This document shows positions 1-8,691 of a DNA stretch of 64,000 bases, one piece after another. The stretch's first letter is position 1; every line of letters begins with the position of its first letter. The notes under the pieces were generated by a model. The model saw only the letters and a program-made list of their open reading frames with translations, was not told the DNA's origin and made no database searches. This DNA is from Betaproteobacteria bacterium (lineage in GTDB: Bacteria; Pseudomonadota; Gammaproteobacteria; Burkholderiales; Rhodocyclaceae). The position numbers were made by a program, and so were the translations under genes. The DNA lies in NCBI GenBank assembly GCA_016234745.1, contig JACRAR010000004.1:17381-81380 (forward strand), written 5' to 3'.

Positions 1-898
1 TGCCATCACGAACCGCCTCGTCCAACGCCAAGGGAATCGAGGCAGCGGAAGTGTTGCCGTGACGCTCGACCGTGACGATCACTTTCTCCAGCGGCAAACC
101 CAGTTTCCTGGCCGTGGCCTGCAGGATCCGGATGTTCGCCTGGTGCGGGATCATCCAGTCGACCTGAGCCACATTCATCGCTGCCTCATGAAGAACTTCC
201 TGGGCAACCTCGGCCAAGATCTTGACTGCGAATTTGAATACTGCCTGGCCATCCATCTGCAGGAAGGGCGAACCGACCACCTCGCCTCTGCTGATCTGTC
301 CCGGTACGGAAAGTATCCCGCTATAGCTGCCATCGGCATGCAAGGCACTGGCGAGGATGCCGGGTTCCGCACTGGCTTCGAGAACCACCGCCCCGGCGCC
401 GTCGCCGAACAGGACGCAAGTTGCGCGATCGTTCCAGTCGAGAATGCGCGAGAAAACCTCGGCACCGACCACCAAGGCGCATCGATGCGAGCCGGAACGA
501 ATGAACTTGTCCGCAATTGCCAGACCGTAGGCAAAACCGCTGCATACCGCCTGCACATCGAAAGCCGCCGCACCATTCCGGATGCCAAGCTTTTGTTGCA
601 ACAAGGCGGCGCTGCTGGGAAAAACCATGTCCGGCGTCGAAGTGGCGAGGATGATGAGATCGACATCCTCGGCGGCCCTGCCGGCCGCTGCAAGTGCGCG
701 GAGACTGGCTTGCAACGCCAAATCGCTGGTGACAACCGATTCCTCGGCCAGATGGCGGTAACGGATTCCAGTGCGCTCGACTATCCAACTGTCGTTACTG
801 TCTATGCCGCGTGCGACGAGGTCGTCGTTGCTGACCGGGGCACCGGGTAGGTAGCTGCCAGTGCCGGTGATTTGCGAAAAAACAGTCGGCCGAGTCAT
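1..898 (-). CDS. fabH: Beta-ketoacyl-ACP synthase III (3' end beyond window)
   Basis: Condenses acetyl-CoA with malonyl-ACP to start fatty acid synthesis in the cytoplasm. The reading frame runs from ATG at 898 off the left edge, giving 299 of about 320 residues; only the last 20-25 residues are missing. The catalytic triad is visible: the nucleophilic Cys in AVCSGF, the His in PHQAN and the Asn in HGNTSAAS. The start codon overlaps the plsX stop as ATGA, so the two genes are translationally coupled in the order rpmF-plsX-fabH that is usual for proteobacteria. Identification is firm. Confidence 0.96.
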   Translation of the reverse strand, partial: MTRPTVFSQITGTGSYLPGAPVSNDDLVARGIDSNDSWIVERTGIRYRHLAEESVVTSDLALQASLRALAAAGRAAEDVDLIILATSTPDMVFPSSAALLQQKLGIRNGAAAFDVQAVCSGFAYGLAIADKFIRSGSHRCALVVGAEVFSRILDWNDRATCVLFGDGAGAVVLEASAEPGILASALHADGSYSGILSVPGQISRGEVVGSPFLQMDGQAVFKFAVKILAEVAQEVLHEAAMNVAQVDWMIPHQANIRILQATARKLGLPLEKVIVTVERHGNTSAASIPLALDEAVRDG

Positions 899-1908
899 AC
901 GCTGGCAGATGACACCGCCATGCGGGCGGCGATACGTTCGGGGAGCTTGTTGCGTGCCGCCAGCGCCGCCTGCTCGAGGGCATGGAAAAAGGCCAGGGCA
1001 TCGGCCGAGCCATGGCTTTTGACGACGATCCCCTTCAGGCCGAGCAGGCTGGCGCCATTGAAGCGCCGGGGATCAAAACGGTGCTTGAAGGCATTCAGGA
1101 CCGGCAAAGTCAGCAATGCTGTCAGGCGGGTCCGCCAATTGCGGTTGAATTCCTCGCGCAGTGCAGCACTCATCATACGTGCCACACCCTCGGAGGCCTT
1201 GAGCGTGACGTTGCCGACAAAACCATCGCAGACCACCAGGTCCACCGTTCCTTTGTAGAGATCATCGCCTTCGACATTGCCGAAGAAATTCAGTCCGCTG
1301 GTTTTAAGCAACTCACCGGCGCGCTTGACGACCTCATTGCCCTTGATCTCCTCCTGACCGATATTCAGCAATCCGACTTTGGGTCGCTCCTTGCTCTCAA
1401 GGGCGGCAATCAGCATCGAGCCCATGATGCCGAACTGCAGCAGATGCTCCGGCTGGCAATCGACATTTGCGCCGAGATCGAGGACATAGGTGTGGCCGTG
1501 CAAGGTGGGTACAACGCTGGCGATCGCCGGGCGATCTATTCCCGGCAAAGTTTTCAACACAAAATGCGAGATCGCCATCAAGGCGCCGGTGTTACCCGCT
1601 GAAAGCGCTGCTTGTGCCACGTTAGACTTGACCAGTTCGATCGCGACACGCATCGAGGAGTCTTTTTTGTTGCGCAAGGCGGTGGCGATCGGTTCGTCCA
1701 TGGCCACCTGCTCGCTCGCATGACGGATGGTCAGGCGCGGCCCGAATTCGGCCTCGGCTTTTCCCAGCAGGGGCAACAGTTGATCCCTAAGTCCAACCAG
1801 GATCATGGAGCAATCCGGATCATGCCGCAGAAAATCAAGCGCGGCAGGCACGGTAACCGTTGGACCATGGTCACCACCCATACAGTCGATGGCCAGCGTC
1901 ACCGTCAT
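895..1908 (-). CDS. plsX: Phosphate acyltransferase PlsX
   Basis: Converts acyl-ACP and phosphate to acyl-phosphate, the donor for PlsY in phosphatidic acid synthesis. The protein has 337 residues, normal for the family, and opens with the typical [12 protein letters not shown] motif after the ATG at 1908. It sits between rpmF and fabH in the standard fatty acid/phospholipid operon, and its stop overlaps the fabH start by 4 nt. About 94 bp separate it from rpmF. Peripheral membrane location is known for the family rather than seen here. Confidence 0.96.
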   Translation of the reverse strand: MTVTLAIDCMGGDHGPTVTVPAALDFLRHDPDCSMILVGLRDQLLPLLGKAEAEFGPRLTIRHASEQVAMDEPIATALRNKKDSSMRVAIELVKSNVAQAALSAGNTGALMAISHFVLKTLPGIDRPAIASVVPTLHGHTYVLDLGANVDCQPEHLLQFGIMGSMLIAALESKERPKVGLLNIGQEEIKGNEVVKRAGELLKTSGLNFFGNVEGDDLYKGTVDLVVCDGFVGNVTLKASEGVARMMSAALREEFNRNWRTRLTALLTLPVLNAFKHRFDPRRFNGASLLGLKGIVVKSHGSADALAFFHALEQAALAARNKLPERIAARMAVSSASV

Positions 1909-2002
1909 TACGAGATCTCTTGCGGAGGGTTGTTGTTAAGCGAAGACCGGCCGAAGCCTGCCAGCAGTGCGCGCCAGAAGCGCGCGTCCTATCGAGGGTT
2001 AC

Positions 2003-2182
2003 TCACTCGTCTTTGCTTTTTGCAACTTTTTTGCCCCGATAGTAGCCATTGGGACTGATGTGGTGACGCAGATGAACTTCGCCCGTCGTCGCCTCGACCG
2101 CCAGCGGCGGCGCAGTCAGAAAGTCATGGGCACGATGCATGCCGCGTTTGGATGGGGATTTCTTGTTCTGCTGGACTGCCAT
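2003..2182 (-). CDS. rpmF: 50S ribosomal protein L32
   Basis: Small zinc-ribbon-family ribosomal protein of 59 residues beginning [15 protein letters not shown], the diagnostic N-terminus of L32. An in-frame upstream ATG would add five residues (MRSIE), but the family start is at 2182. The C-terminal half has the usual [14 protein letters not shown] segment. It lies 36 bp downstream of yceD and upstream of plsX, the conserved proteobacterial arrangement that links ribosome and lipid synthesis. Confidence 0.95.
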   Translation of the reverse strand: MAVQQNKKSPSKRGMHRAHDFLTAPPLAVEATTGEVHLRHHISPNGYYRGKKVAKSKDE

Positions 2183-2218
2183 TTCGATACTCCTCAATAA
2201 AACGTTCAGATCGTTGTT

Positions 2219-2713
2219 TCAATGCTTCTTCAACTGGGCCAGCGCCGCAAAAGGAGAAGCGGCAACGCTATCCTCGGCGTATCCCGGCAATGCACAGATT
2301 TCATGCCGCGGTGCAATCGGTAAAGCTAGCAATACTTCATCTTCCAACAAGGCCAGCAACGGCTGTTCCTCCAGCGCTTCGATAGGATCAGACCGATCGT
2401 CTTCCAGCGACTCGTCGGGCCAGTCTTGACCTGGTGCGACAAGCTGCAAATGACTCCTGACGCTCAACGCAAAATCCAATGCCGCTAGGCAGCGCTGGCA
2501 CCTCAAATGCAATTCGCCGGATACCTCGACCAGCAAATAAGGCTTGCCTTCATCATCACGGCCGCCCTGCACTTCCCAGGCCAGTTTCCCTTCATCGTCG
2601 GCAAGCGCATCCGATAGCCGCCGCAAACAATTAACCGGAACCTCTCCAGCCAGATGACGTGCCTCAAAAGCAAACTTGATGCTATTGATGAAATAATCGT
2701 CAATTAGCTTCAT
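2219..2713 (-). CDS. yceD: YceD/DUF177 family protein, 23S rRNA accumulation protein
   Basis: The 164-residue protein belongs to the YceD (DUF177) family, whose E. coli member is needed for normal 23S rRNA accumulation. The family CxxC-like pair is present in LRCQRCL near residue 95, followed by the acidic segment usual before the C-terminal LPIAP...C motif. It is the first gene of the yceD-rpmF-plsX-fabH operon. The upstream side is occupied by a transposase gene ending only 76 bp away, so the operon promoter must lie in that short gap, inside the insertion, or has been lost. Confidence 0.88.
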   Translation of the reverse strand: MKLIDDYFINSIKFAFEARHLAGEVPVNCLRRLSDALADDEGKLAWEVQGGRDDEGKPYLLVEVSGELHLRCQRCLAALDFALSVRSHLQLVAPGQDWPDESLEDDRSDPIEALEEQPLLALLEDEVLLALPIAPRHEICALPGYAEDSVAASPFAALAQLKKH

Positions 2714-2789
2714 ATGCCGCCGCGGTGCAAACGATAGATAATATAATTTTTCTCTTCTTTAGTCAAAATAAGCACCTCCGGGTAGTGGT

Positions 2790-3662
2790 TCAGTTTGAAG
2801 AATCATCGGTTACAAAATTCTTTGGCATAGTTTCGGCCATCATGATGACTTCTTCCAAGTCCCATAGATGATCAGAGATTCCAGATTCCATAGCTGGCGT
2901 AACCCGCAGCGTCTTGTGAATTTTGCAGAAGTTGTAGAACATGAAATACAAGCTGATCGCGTGCATGTGATTTTCCAGCTTCTTTGAGAATGCATTGGTC
3001 AGTCTAGTGAATCGCCGCATGTGCATCCGCATGGTTAGATTGGCGCGCTCGACAAAGCTTGTCGAGACATCCTTCATAACCGGATTGCCTGTAACTTGGC
3101 GCTTCTCAATCCCTGTCACTTCTGCGGGACTGTAGCGCCGCCCCTCATCCTTGGTAGCTGTCTGGTTGCCGTAGAGCTTAATGAGCTGCGCGAAATCAAT
3201 ATCAACACCAAAGGCACCTTCAACGGCCGTCAAATAGGCTTTGTGACCGTCTGTAGTGAGTTGCACGCGGCCTTCAAGGCGCTTCGCCAGATCGTCTATG
3301 AAGACGCATGCAGAATCCACTCCGCGCGTTCCTACGTGCCAGCAAGGTACAAGCTTTGTATCGGCATCAATGGCCGTCCAGGTATAGACATCGCCCAGGC
3401 CAAAAATGCCCTTGTGTTCTTCGGGTACGTTGCGCTCCTTCATTCCGACAAAAGACCAGATTTCGTCGCATTGCACTTTCTTGAGGTTCAGGCCGGTCAT
3501 GACGCGATCTTGGTAGAGGGCGCAGGCTTCGCCTACTTCAGCCAGTAACTTGAGAACCGTGTTCTTTGACGCGCCAGTAAGCCGGCAAGTGGCGTTAATG
3601 CCTACGCCTTCACAGAGGGAAGCAAGGATTCTGGCGCGGTCTTTGATGGAAAGGCGGTTCAT
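2790..3662 (-). CDS. IS1-family-type DDE transposase, single-frame
   Basis: The protein resembles the single-ORF IS1-family transposases common in proteobacteria: an N-terminal helix-turn-helix (SIKDRARILASL... GASKNTVLKLL, residues about 3-40), then the catalytic CDEIWSFVGMKERN block, a GDVYTWTAIDAD strand and a TTDGHKAYL segment carrying the next acidic residue. About 290 residues, apparently intact, without the frameshift of classical IS1. I chose the ATG at 3662 because AGAGGT lies at the right distance upstream; a start at 3680 would place that ribosome site inside the gene. Terminal inverted repeats and a target duplication are not convincing. Confidence 0.85.
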   Translation of the reverse strand: MNRLSIKDRARILASLCEGVGINATCRLTGASKNTVLKLLAEVGEACALYQDRVMTGLNLKKVQCDEIWSFVGMKERNVPEEHKGIFGLGDVYTWTAIDADTKLVPCWHVGTRGVDSACVFIDDLAKRLEGRVQLTTDGHKAYLTAVEGAFGVDIDFAQLIKLYGNQTATKDEGRRYSPAEVTGIEKRQVTGNPVMKDVSTSFVERANLTMRMHMRRFTRLTNAFSKKLENHMHAISLYFMFYNFCKIHKTLRVTPAMESGISDHLWDLEEVIMMAETMPKNFVTDDSSN

Positions 3663-3740
3663 GATTGTTACCTCTGGCACAATTCATAATGAACATTATA
3701 CCAGAGTTATACCGAGGCGCAATACCGACCAAAAAATATA

Positions 3741-3769
3741 TTGCGGTATATACCGAAATACCGTATACT
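3741..3769 (+). promoter_or_regulatory. Promoter with palindromic operator upstream of the DUF5343 gene
   Basis: A -35 TTGCGG at 3741-3746 and a -10 TATACT at 3764-3769 are 17 bp apart. A perfect 12-bp palindrome CGGTATATACCG (3744-3755) overlaps the -35 box and spacer. The hexamer ATACCG recurs in direct orientation at 3709, 3722, 3750 and 3758. The promoter points to the ATG at 3806. Inference: a repressor, perhaps encoded on the same element, controls this gene. Confidence 0.5.
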
Positions 3770-3805
3770 GACATCCAGATTCTTAATTCTTATGCGAGGC
3801 GTATT

Positions 3806-4507
3806 ATGGCTGACGAAAAATCTGCGGTATATGTTTCGTGGCAAACCTTTAGGAGCGCTATAGAACATCTTGCTGATGGCGTTCCAACTCCCATTGATAG
3901 AAGCACTTTCCCAACTCTTTCCGGTGGCGTACAAAACCAACTGTTTGCAGCACTGAAGTTTCTGGGTCTCATTTCTGATGACAGCATTCCGACTGACGAT
4001 CTTCATGCCCTTGCCGTACCTGATGAGAATGAGAGAAAGAAGCAACTTGAAACAATCTTGCGTCACAGGTATGCGGCATTGTTTGATCTTAACTTGGAAA
4101 AAACGACACCCAATGCACTCAGCGCAAAAATGTCAGAAGCATATAGCGTTTCAGGGGATACAAAAGAAAAAGCAGTAAGATTTTTTCTGTTGGCGGTTAC
4201 GTATGTTGGAATCCCAATTTCCCGCCTATTTAAGGTTCCCGGAGCAGCAACAAGTGGGAATAGCAGCACACGCGTGAAAAAGCGCGCCACGACCCGCCAG
4301 AAACCCCCTGTACAACCAAGAGATGAAACTCCGAGCGTGACAGGCACATCGCGAGAGGTAGAACTGGAAAGCGGAGGAAAACTTACAATCTCAGCGACGC
4401 TGGATATTTTCTTGTTATCCCCAGAAGATCGGTCGTTTGTTTTCGAGTTAATCGATAAATTGGCTAAATATGAAAAGGAGCACCAAACCCAAAATTTAGG
4501 CGCTTAA
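3806..4507 (+). CDS. DUF5343 domain protein
   Basis: The 233-residue protein matches the DUF5343 pattern as I know it: a short winged-helix-like N-terminal part (AALKFLGLISDDSIPT) followed by a helical region ending near ALFDL and a segment of about 60 residues to VGIPIS. A basic, Pro/Thr-rich linker (residues 150-185) and a short C-terminal helix follow. Function is unknown. Start at 3806 is preceded by GAGGC; the longer in-frame ORF from 3665 would run through the promoter. The gene is visibly more AT-rich than its neighbours and stands next to a transposase, so horizontal acquisition is likely. Confidence 0.72.
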   Translation: MADEKSAVYVSWQTFRSAIEHLADGVPTPIDRSTFPTLSGGVQNQLFAALKFLGLISDDSIPTDDLHALAVPDENERKKQLETILRHRYAALFDLNLEKTTPNALSAKMSEAYSVSGDTKEKAVRFFLLAVTYVGIPISRLFKVPGAATSGNSSTRVKKRATTRQKPPVQPRDETPSVTGTSREVELESGGKLTISATLDIFLLSPEDRSFVFELIDKLAKYEKEHQTQNLGA

Positions 4508-4513
4508 AAAGTC

Positions 4514-4545
4514 GAAAGCCGAAGCGCTCGAACGCTTCGGCTTTC
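4514..4545 (+). terminator. Hairpin terminator after the DUF5343 gene
   Basis: Perfect 13-bp stem: GAAAGCCGAAGCG (4514-4526) pairs with CGCTTCGGCTTTC (4533-4545) around a CTCGAA loop, 6 bp after the stop codon. The T-tract is short and interrupted, so it may act as a terminator or RNA stabiliser on either strand. Confidence 0.6.
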
Positions 4546-4666
4546 TATGACATGGTGGTGAGGGCACCCCTCTGTCACTTGCAACTTGTCCCGCTGGACA
4601 CTTGAATTATAGCGCATTCAAGGGTTGCAGGCAACTATTGCTCTCCAATTAATTTGGAGAAAATAT

Positions 4667-4795
4667 ATGCAACCCATGTATTTTAAAGCCAAGAGCGTAT
4701 TTGTTCGCGCATACATTCGCCTTCGTTACGGAAGGATTGAAAACGTATGCCAGCATTGGCGCTCGTATCCTGGTCAGTTAGCGCTGTTTAACTGA
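4667..4795 (+). CDS. Possible 42-residue peptide of unknown function
   Basis: An ATG at 4667 opens 42 codons to a TGA at 4793-4795. The peptide begins MQPMYFKAKSVF and contains a basic, aromatic middle part (RLRYGRIENVCQHW). A GGAG sequence lies at a suitable distance upstream and is itself the 3' arm of a 7-bp hairpin (TCTCCAA 4642-4648 / TTGGAGA 4654-4660), so translation could be gated by this structure. Its 3' end overlaps the end of the convergent small gene. I do not recognise the peptide and it may be chance. Confidence 0.3.
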   Translation: MQPMYFKAKSVFVRAYIRLRYGRIENVCQHWRSYPGQLALFN

Positions 4796-5059
4796 CCGTG
4801 TAGCATCCGCGCCAGTCTCAACCGCTGGCGCGGTCTTTCCCCACCTTGCTTCAACGGCTTTTTTTGCGAGTTCTTTACGCTGTTCCGGCGTAAGCGCATT
4901 CATCCGAGATTTCCCGCCGCGCTTCCCACCTTTACTGCTATCGGCCTTCTTGCCTGTTAATGGTTTCGCTAGTTCAGCATCACCTATCGCCTGCTGCACG
5001 ATATTGAAGGCAACCTGCGTAAAGTCCTTGCGCGGGTTCGTTCTTTTGGTATTCATCAA
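4778..5059 (-). CDS. Small basic protein of unknown function
   Basis: The 93-residue protein contains a Lys/Gly-rich stretch (KGGKRGGKSRMNALTP) and a motif EQRKELAKKAVEARWGK. Motifs of this shape (ALTPEQR...AARWGK) occur in short hypothetical proteins on plasmids and chromosomes, where nucleic acid binding is often assumed. No enzymatic motif is visible. Two ATG codons stand in tandem at 5059 and 5056 and the ribosome site is weak. The gene is between the accessory insert and maf and reads convergently to the tiny ORF. Confidence 0.6.
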   Translation of the reverse strand: MMNTKRTNPRKDFTQVAFNIVQQAIGDAELAKPLTGKKADSSKGGKRGGKSRMNALTPEQRKELAKKAVEARWGKTAPAVETGADATRSVKQR

Positions 5060-5189
5060 ATAAGCCTAGCACAGCTATAATTTGTCGGCTAGCATTCTGT
5101 AAATGTCAGGCGTTCAAACTGAACCACTACCCACCTCCGTTCCATTCGACAGCCATTCCATGAACTCCCTGACAACCCCCCGGCAATCC

Positions 5190-5771
5190 ATGAAGTTACC
5201 TTTGATTCTCGCCTCCACATCGGCCTTTCGGCGCGAGTTGCTGGCACGCTTGCAACTTCCGTTCGAAGTCGCCGCGCCATCGGCCGACGAAACGGCCCTG
5301 CCCAGCGAAACGCCCGCCGCGACCGCGGAACGCCTGGCTATCAGCAAGGCTCGGGCTGTCGCCACAAAATTCCCCGAGGCCCTGATCATCGGCAGCGATC
5401 AAGTGGCATACAGCGGAAAACAGCGTTTCGGCAAGCCCGGCAATCGCTCGAATGCCATAGCGCAACTGCGCTCCATGCGCGGCAAGGAAGTGATTTTCCA
5501 TACCGGATTGTGCCTGCTGAATACCGCCACGGGCGGCCAGCAGACCTGCGGCGTGCCCACTGCAGTGCGCTTTCGCGAGTTGTCTGACAGCGAAATAGAA
5601 CGCTATCTGGACCGGGAGGACGCACTCAATTGCGCGGGAAGCGCCAAATCGGAAGGCATGGGCATCGCCCTGCTCGATTACCTGCGCTGCGACGATCCTA
5701 CCGCATTGGTCGGCCTGCCTCTGATCGCACTAAGCCGCATGCTGCGCGCCGAAGGGATTGCCCTGCCTTAG
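5190..5771 (+). CDS. maf: Maf-family nucleotide pyrophosphatase (YceF type)
   Basis: Hydrolyses non-canonical nucleoside triphosphates; the YceF subgroup prefers 7-methyl-GTP. The start at 5190 gives 193 residues and places the diagnostic LILASTSAFRRELL at the N-terminus; in-frame ATGs at 5103 and 5160 would add poorly conserved residues. Motifs include SADETALP, SKARAVA, the catalytic Asp in IIGSDQVA, and CAGSAKSEGMG, which has the Ser-containing YceF form rather than the Maf GKAG form. It faces the S49 peptidase gene convergently. Confidence 0.9.
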   Translation: MKLPLILASTSAFRRELLARLQLPFEVAAPSADETALPSETPAATAERLAISKARAVATKFPEALIIGSDQVAYSGKQRFGKPGNRSNAIAQLRSMRGKEVIFHTGLCLLNTATGGQQTCGVPTAVRFRELSDSEIERYLDREDALNCAGSAKSEGMGIALLDYLRCDDPTALVGLPLIALSRMLRAEGIALP

Positions 5772-5793
5772 CTAGCTCATCAAGTTAGCCGGC

Positions 5794-6744
5794 TTAGCGC
5801 AACCTGAAATTTGCGAGCGCACCCGCCGCACCTTCAGCCATATCCGCGCCGAATTGCCGCGCCAGTTTCTCGGCGAGATTCTGCTTGACCGTGTAATCGC
5901 GGACATCCTCCGCCTTGATCACGTCGCGCGCCACCGAATCGATGCTGCCGTAGGCGTCCGCCAGCCCCAGTTCTATGCTCTTGGCGCCGGTCCACATCAG
6001 TCCGCTGAACATTTCTGGCGTCTCCTTGAGGCGTTTGCCGCGTCCTTTGCGCACCACTTCAACGAATTGCTTATGGATCTCGCCAAGCATCTGCTGCGCA
6101 TGCTCCTTGTGATTGGCGTCCTGCGGCGAGAATGGATCGAGAAAACCCTTGTTCTGTCCCGCCGTCAGCAGGCGTCGTTCGACACCAAGCTTTTCCATGG
6201 TGCCCGTGAAGCCAAAGCCATCCATGAGCACCCCGATCGAACCGACGATGCTGGCCTTGTCCACAAAAATCTTGTCGGCTGCCACCGCCACGTAGTAGCC
6301 GCCTGACGCGCAAATGTCCTCGACCACGACATAGAACGGGATATTCGGAAACTTCGCCCGCAGGCGAACGATCTCGTCGTTGATCATGCCCGATTGCACC
6401 GGGCTGCCGCCGGGACTGTTGATGCGCAGGATGACGCCCTGCGTTCCCTTGTCCTCGAAAGCGGACTGCAGCGCTGCCGTGATTCTTTCGGCGCTCGCAT
6501 CCCCCTTGGCCTGGATAACCCCGGTCAGTTGCACCAGGGCAGTATGCTTGACGCCATCGCCGAGTTTGTCCGTTGATCCGCCCCAGTCCAGCACCATCAC
6601 CAGCAATAGGGTCAGATAGGCAAAACCCAGCAGTTTGAAGAAAATACCCCAGCGCCGCGCCCGACGCTGCTCGACCAGGCCCTCCAAGGCGATTTTTTCA
6701 AGAATGTTGCGCTCCCAGTTGGGATCGTTCTGCGTGGGGTCCAT
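5794..6744 (-). CDS. sppA: S49 family signal peptide peptidase, SppA-like
   Basis: Membrane-anchored serine protease that clears cleaved signal peptides and membrane fragments. The 316-residue, short bacterial form has one N-terminal membrane segment (FFKLLGFAYLTLLLVMVLDW, residues about 32-51). The Ser/Lys dyad fits Ser in CASGGYYVA and Lys in TAGQNKGFLDPF; INSPGGSP and SIVGSIGV are also conserved. The gene lies 6 bp after the Rieske gene and ends convergently with maf, the usual betaproteobacterial rluC-gph-Rieske-sppA-maf order. Confidence 0.9.
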   Translation of the reverse strand: MDPTQNDPNWERNILEKIALEGLVEQRRARRWGIFFKLLGFAYLTLLLVMVLDWGGSTDKLGDGVKHTALVQLTGVIQAKGDASAERITAALQSAFEDKGTQGVILRINSPGGSPVQSGMINDEIVRLRAKFPNIPFYVVVEDICASGGYYVAVAADKIFVDKASIVGSIGVLMDGFGFTGTMEKLGVERRLLTAGQNKGFLDPFSPQDANHKEHAQQMLGEIHKQFVEVVRKGRGKRLKETPEMFSGLMWTGAKSIELGLADAYGSIDSVARDVIKAEDVRDYTVKQNLAEKLARQFGADMAEGAAGALANFRLR

Positions 6745-6750
6745 GCCTGA

Positions 6751-7095
6751 TTAGTCTTTCAGATAAACATTGCCATCGTTTTCAGTAACGACCAGGGGAA
6801 TCAAGCCGTTACCGTTGCATCGCCCGCCCAGGCAGTGGCCGCTTGCGGGCGAGTAGAGCGCCCCGTGGGTAGCGCAAATCAAGTATAAACCGGAATCGTC
6901 AAAAAACCGGCCGGACTGCCAATCCAGTTCGGTAGGAACATGCCCGCAGCGGTTGAGGTAAGCATGTACCCTTCCCTCATAGCGGATGACGAACGCCTCT
7001 TCGCTGACGCCATGACGCTGCACACTGAAACGCACGCCGTCGCCACCTTCGAGCAGCGCCGCCGACGCACAGATTATGCGTTCCGTGTCAGCCAT
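6751..7095 (-). CDS. Rieske [2Fe-2S] ferredoxin-like protein
   Basis: Small soluble protein with both Rieske cluster motifs: CGHVP (C-x-H) and CATHGALY (C-x2-H), about 114 residues from the ATG at 7095. A longer start at 7125 is in frame, but GGCGGA precedes the shorter one and MADTER is a natural N-terminus. It overlaps the end of the HAD phosphatase gene by 22 bp, implying translational coupling. The partner oxidoreductase is unknown; in relatives this gene stays in the rluC cluster without an associated oxygenase. Confidence 0.85.
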   Translation of the reverse strand: MADTERIICASAALLEGGDGVRFSVQRHGVSEEAFVIRYEGRVHAYLNRCGHVPTELDWQSGRFFDDSGLYLICATHGALYSPASGHCLGGRCNGNGLIPLVVTENDGNVYLKD

Positions 7096-7730
7096 GCGCT
7101 CATTTCCGCCACGCTTGCAGCGCATTCCAGCGGCTTTTCCGCTTCCAGAACCGACCGGGGATGCGCGCCATAAGCAACCGCCAGCGCTGGCACATTGGCA
7201 TTGCGCGCCATCAGCAAGTCATGGGTGGTATCACCAATCATCAAGGTATTTTCGGGCGCGACGGAAAATTCTTCCATGAGCTCGAGGAGCATTTGCGGAT
7301 GCGGCTTGGAATGGCACTCGTCAGCGCAACGAGACGCATGGAAGCTGGTCTGCAGGCCGCTGCTGCGCATCGCACGATCCAAACCAGTCCGGGTCTTGCC
7401 GGTCGCCACCGCCAGAAGAAAGCCGGCGTTGCCGAGTTCGCCAATCAATTCAAAAGCCCCTTCGAACAAGGCGAGTTCATGATCATGGGCAAGAAAATGG
7501 TAACGATAGCGTTCCGACAATTCGCGGTAACGCTGGGACGGAAGCTCCGGCAGCGCTTCGCGCAGGGCATCCTGCAGACCCAAGCCGATGATATGACGCG
7601 CCATTTCATCGCTGGGCGGTTCGATCTCCAGATCCCGGCAGGCCTTCTGCAAAGCTGTGACAATAGCTCCCGCCGAGTCCATCAGCGTGCCATCCCAATC
7701 GAACACAATCAACTCAAAACGTTTAGCCAT
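7074..7730 (-). CDS. HAD-superfamily phosphatase, phosphoglycolate-phosphatase-like
   Basis: About 218 residues with the HAD motifs in order: motif I FDWDGTLMDS near residue 9, motif II VATGKTR, the Lys motif with SKPHPQML, and motif IV MIGDTTHD. The helical cap after motif I is type C1, as in Gph/YfnB-like phosphatases. Start at 7730 (MAKRFELIVFDWDG) has AAAGAGA upstream and overlaps the rluC stop by 8 bp. The physiological substrate cannot be read from sequence; 2-phosphoglycolate is the default guess. Confidence 0.85.
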   Translation of the reverse strand: MAKRFELIVFDWDGTLMDSAGAIVTALQKACRDLEIEPPSDEMARHIIGLGLQDALREALPELPSQRYRELSERYRYHFLAHDHELALFEGAFELIGELGNAGFLLAVATGKTRTGLDRAMRSSGLQTSFHASRCADECHSKPHPQMLLELMEEFSVAPENTLMIGDTTHDLLMARNANVPALAVAYGAHPRSVLEAEKPLECAASVAEMSAWLTRNA

Positions 7731-8691
7731 AATCTCTTTTTTCATTGATCTCCAGCCGAGCCACAAATTGCTGCAGATCTTGTGGCAGCGGTGAATCCAG
7801 GGCGATCCTCTCCCCGCTGAGCGGGTGGTCAAAAACTAGCTGGGCGGCGTGCAGGAACATGCGTTTCAGTCCGGCTTTCTGCAATTCCCGATTCAACGCA
7901 AAATCTCCATACTTGTCGTCGCCCGCCAAAGGGAAACCGAGATGGGTCAGATGCACCCTGATCTGATGGGTGCGCCCGGTCTTGAGTTCAACTTCCAGCA
8001 AACTGAAGTTTTCCCAGCGCTTGAGCAGTCTGACCACACTGTGCGCCGCCTTGCCTTGATCGGACACGCTGACGCGTCGCTGGTTATCGCCGGCAAGGTA
8101 TTTTAACAAGGGCAGGCGCACGTGCTGGAGCGGATTCTGCCAACGTCCCTTGACCAGGGTCAGGTAGCGTTTGCTGATCGCGCCAGCGCGGAATGCATCA
8201 TGCAGGTGCGTCATTGCCGACCGCTTCTTGGCGATTATCAGCAGGCCCGAGGTTTCGCGGTCGAGCCGATGGACCAGTTCCAGCATGCGCGCCGCAGGCC
8301 GTTGCCTGCGCAATTGCTCGATCACCCCGAAACTCAAACCGCTGCCGCCATGCACCGCAACTCCGGGCGGTTTGTCGATGACCAGCAAGGCGTCGTCTTC
8401 CATGACGGTCACAAATTCTCGTTGTGGAGCAAATTGTGGCGCAGTCTGCATGGTGTCCGCCGGCAATGCCACCCTGATCGGCGGCATGCGTACCACGTCG
8501 CCCACTTGCAGGCGATGATCCGGTCCAACCCGCCCCTTGTTGACGCGCACTTCACCGCTGTGCAGGATTCTGTAGATGTGACTTTTCGGCACGCCCTTGC
8601 AGACGCGCAACAGGAAATTGTCTATTCGTTGGCCCTCTGTCTCCTCGCCAACTTCCAGCCAAGTCACGGAATCTTTGCTTAAGCCCTTCAT
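7723..8691 (-). CDS. rluC: 23S rRNA pseudouridine synthase RluC
   Basis: Makes pseudouridine at positions 955, 2504 and 2580 of 23S rRNA in E. coli. The 322-residue protein has an N-terminal S4 RNA-binding domain (RIDNFLLRVCKGVPKSHIYR) and the catalytic Asp in the RluA-family motif HRLDRETSGLL. The ATG at 8691 (MKGLSKDSVTW) fits family length; a frame open to 8808 adds non-conserved residues. rluC divergent from rne is the conserved gammaproteobacterial and betaproteobacterial arrangement. Confidence 0.93.
   Translation of the reverse strand: MKGLSKDSVTWLEVGEETEGQRIDNFLLRVCKGVPKSHIYRILHSGEVRVNKGRVGPDHRLQVGDVVRMPPIRVALPADTMQTAPQFAPQREFVTVMEDDALLVIDKPPGVAVHGGSGLSFGVIEQLRRQRPAARMLELVHRLDRETSGLLIIAKKRSAMTHLHDAFRAGAISKRYLTLVKGRWQNPLQHVRLPLLKYLAGDNQRRVSVSDQGKAAHSVVRLLKRWENFSLLEVELKTGRTHQIRVHLTHLGFPLAGDDKYGDFALNRELQKAGLKRMFLHAAQLVFDHPLSGERIALDSPLPQDLQQFVARLEINEKRDYG

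Noticed and set aside
2773..3710. Target-site duplication flanking the transposase
   Set aside because: The bases outside the putative imperfect repeats (CACCTCCG and AGAGTTAT) do not match, so element ends cannot be fixed from this copy.
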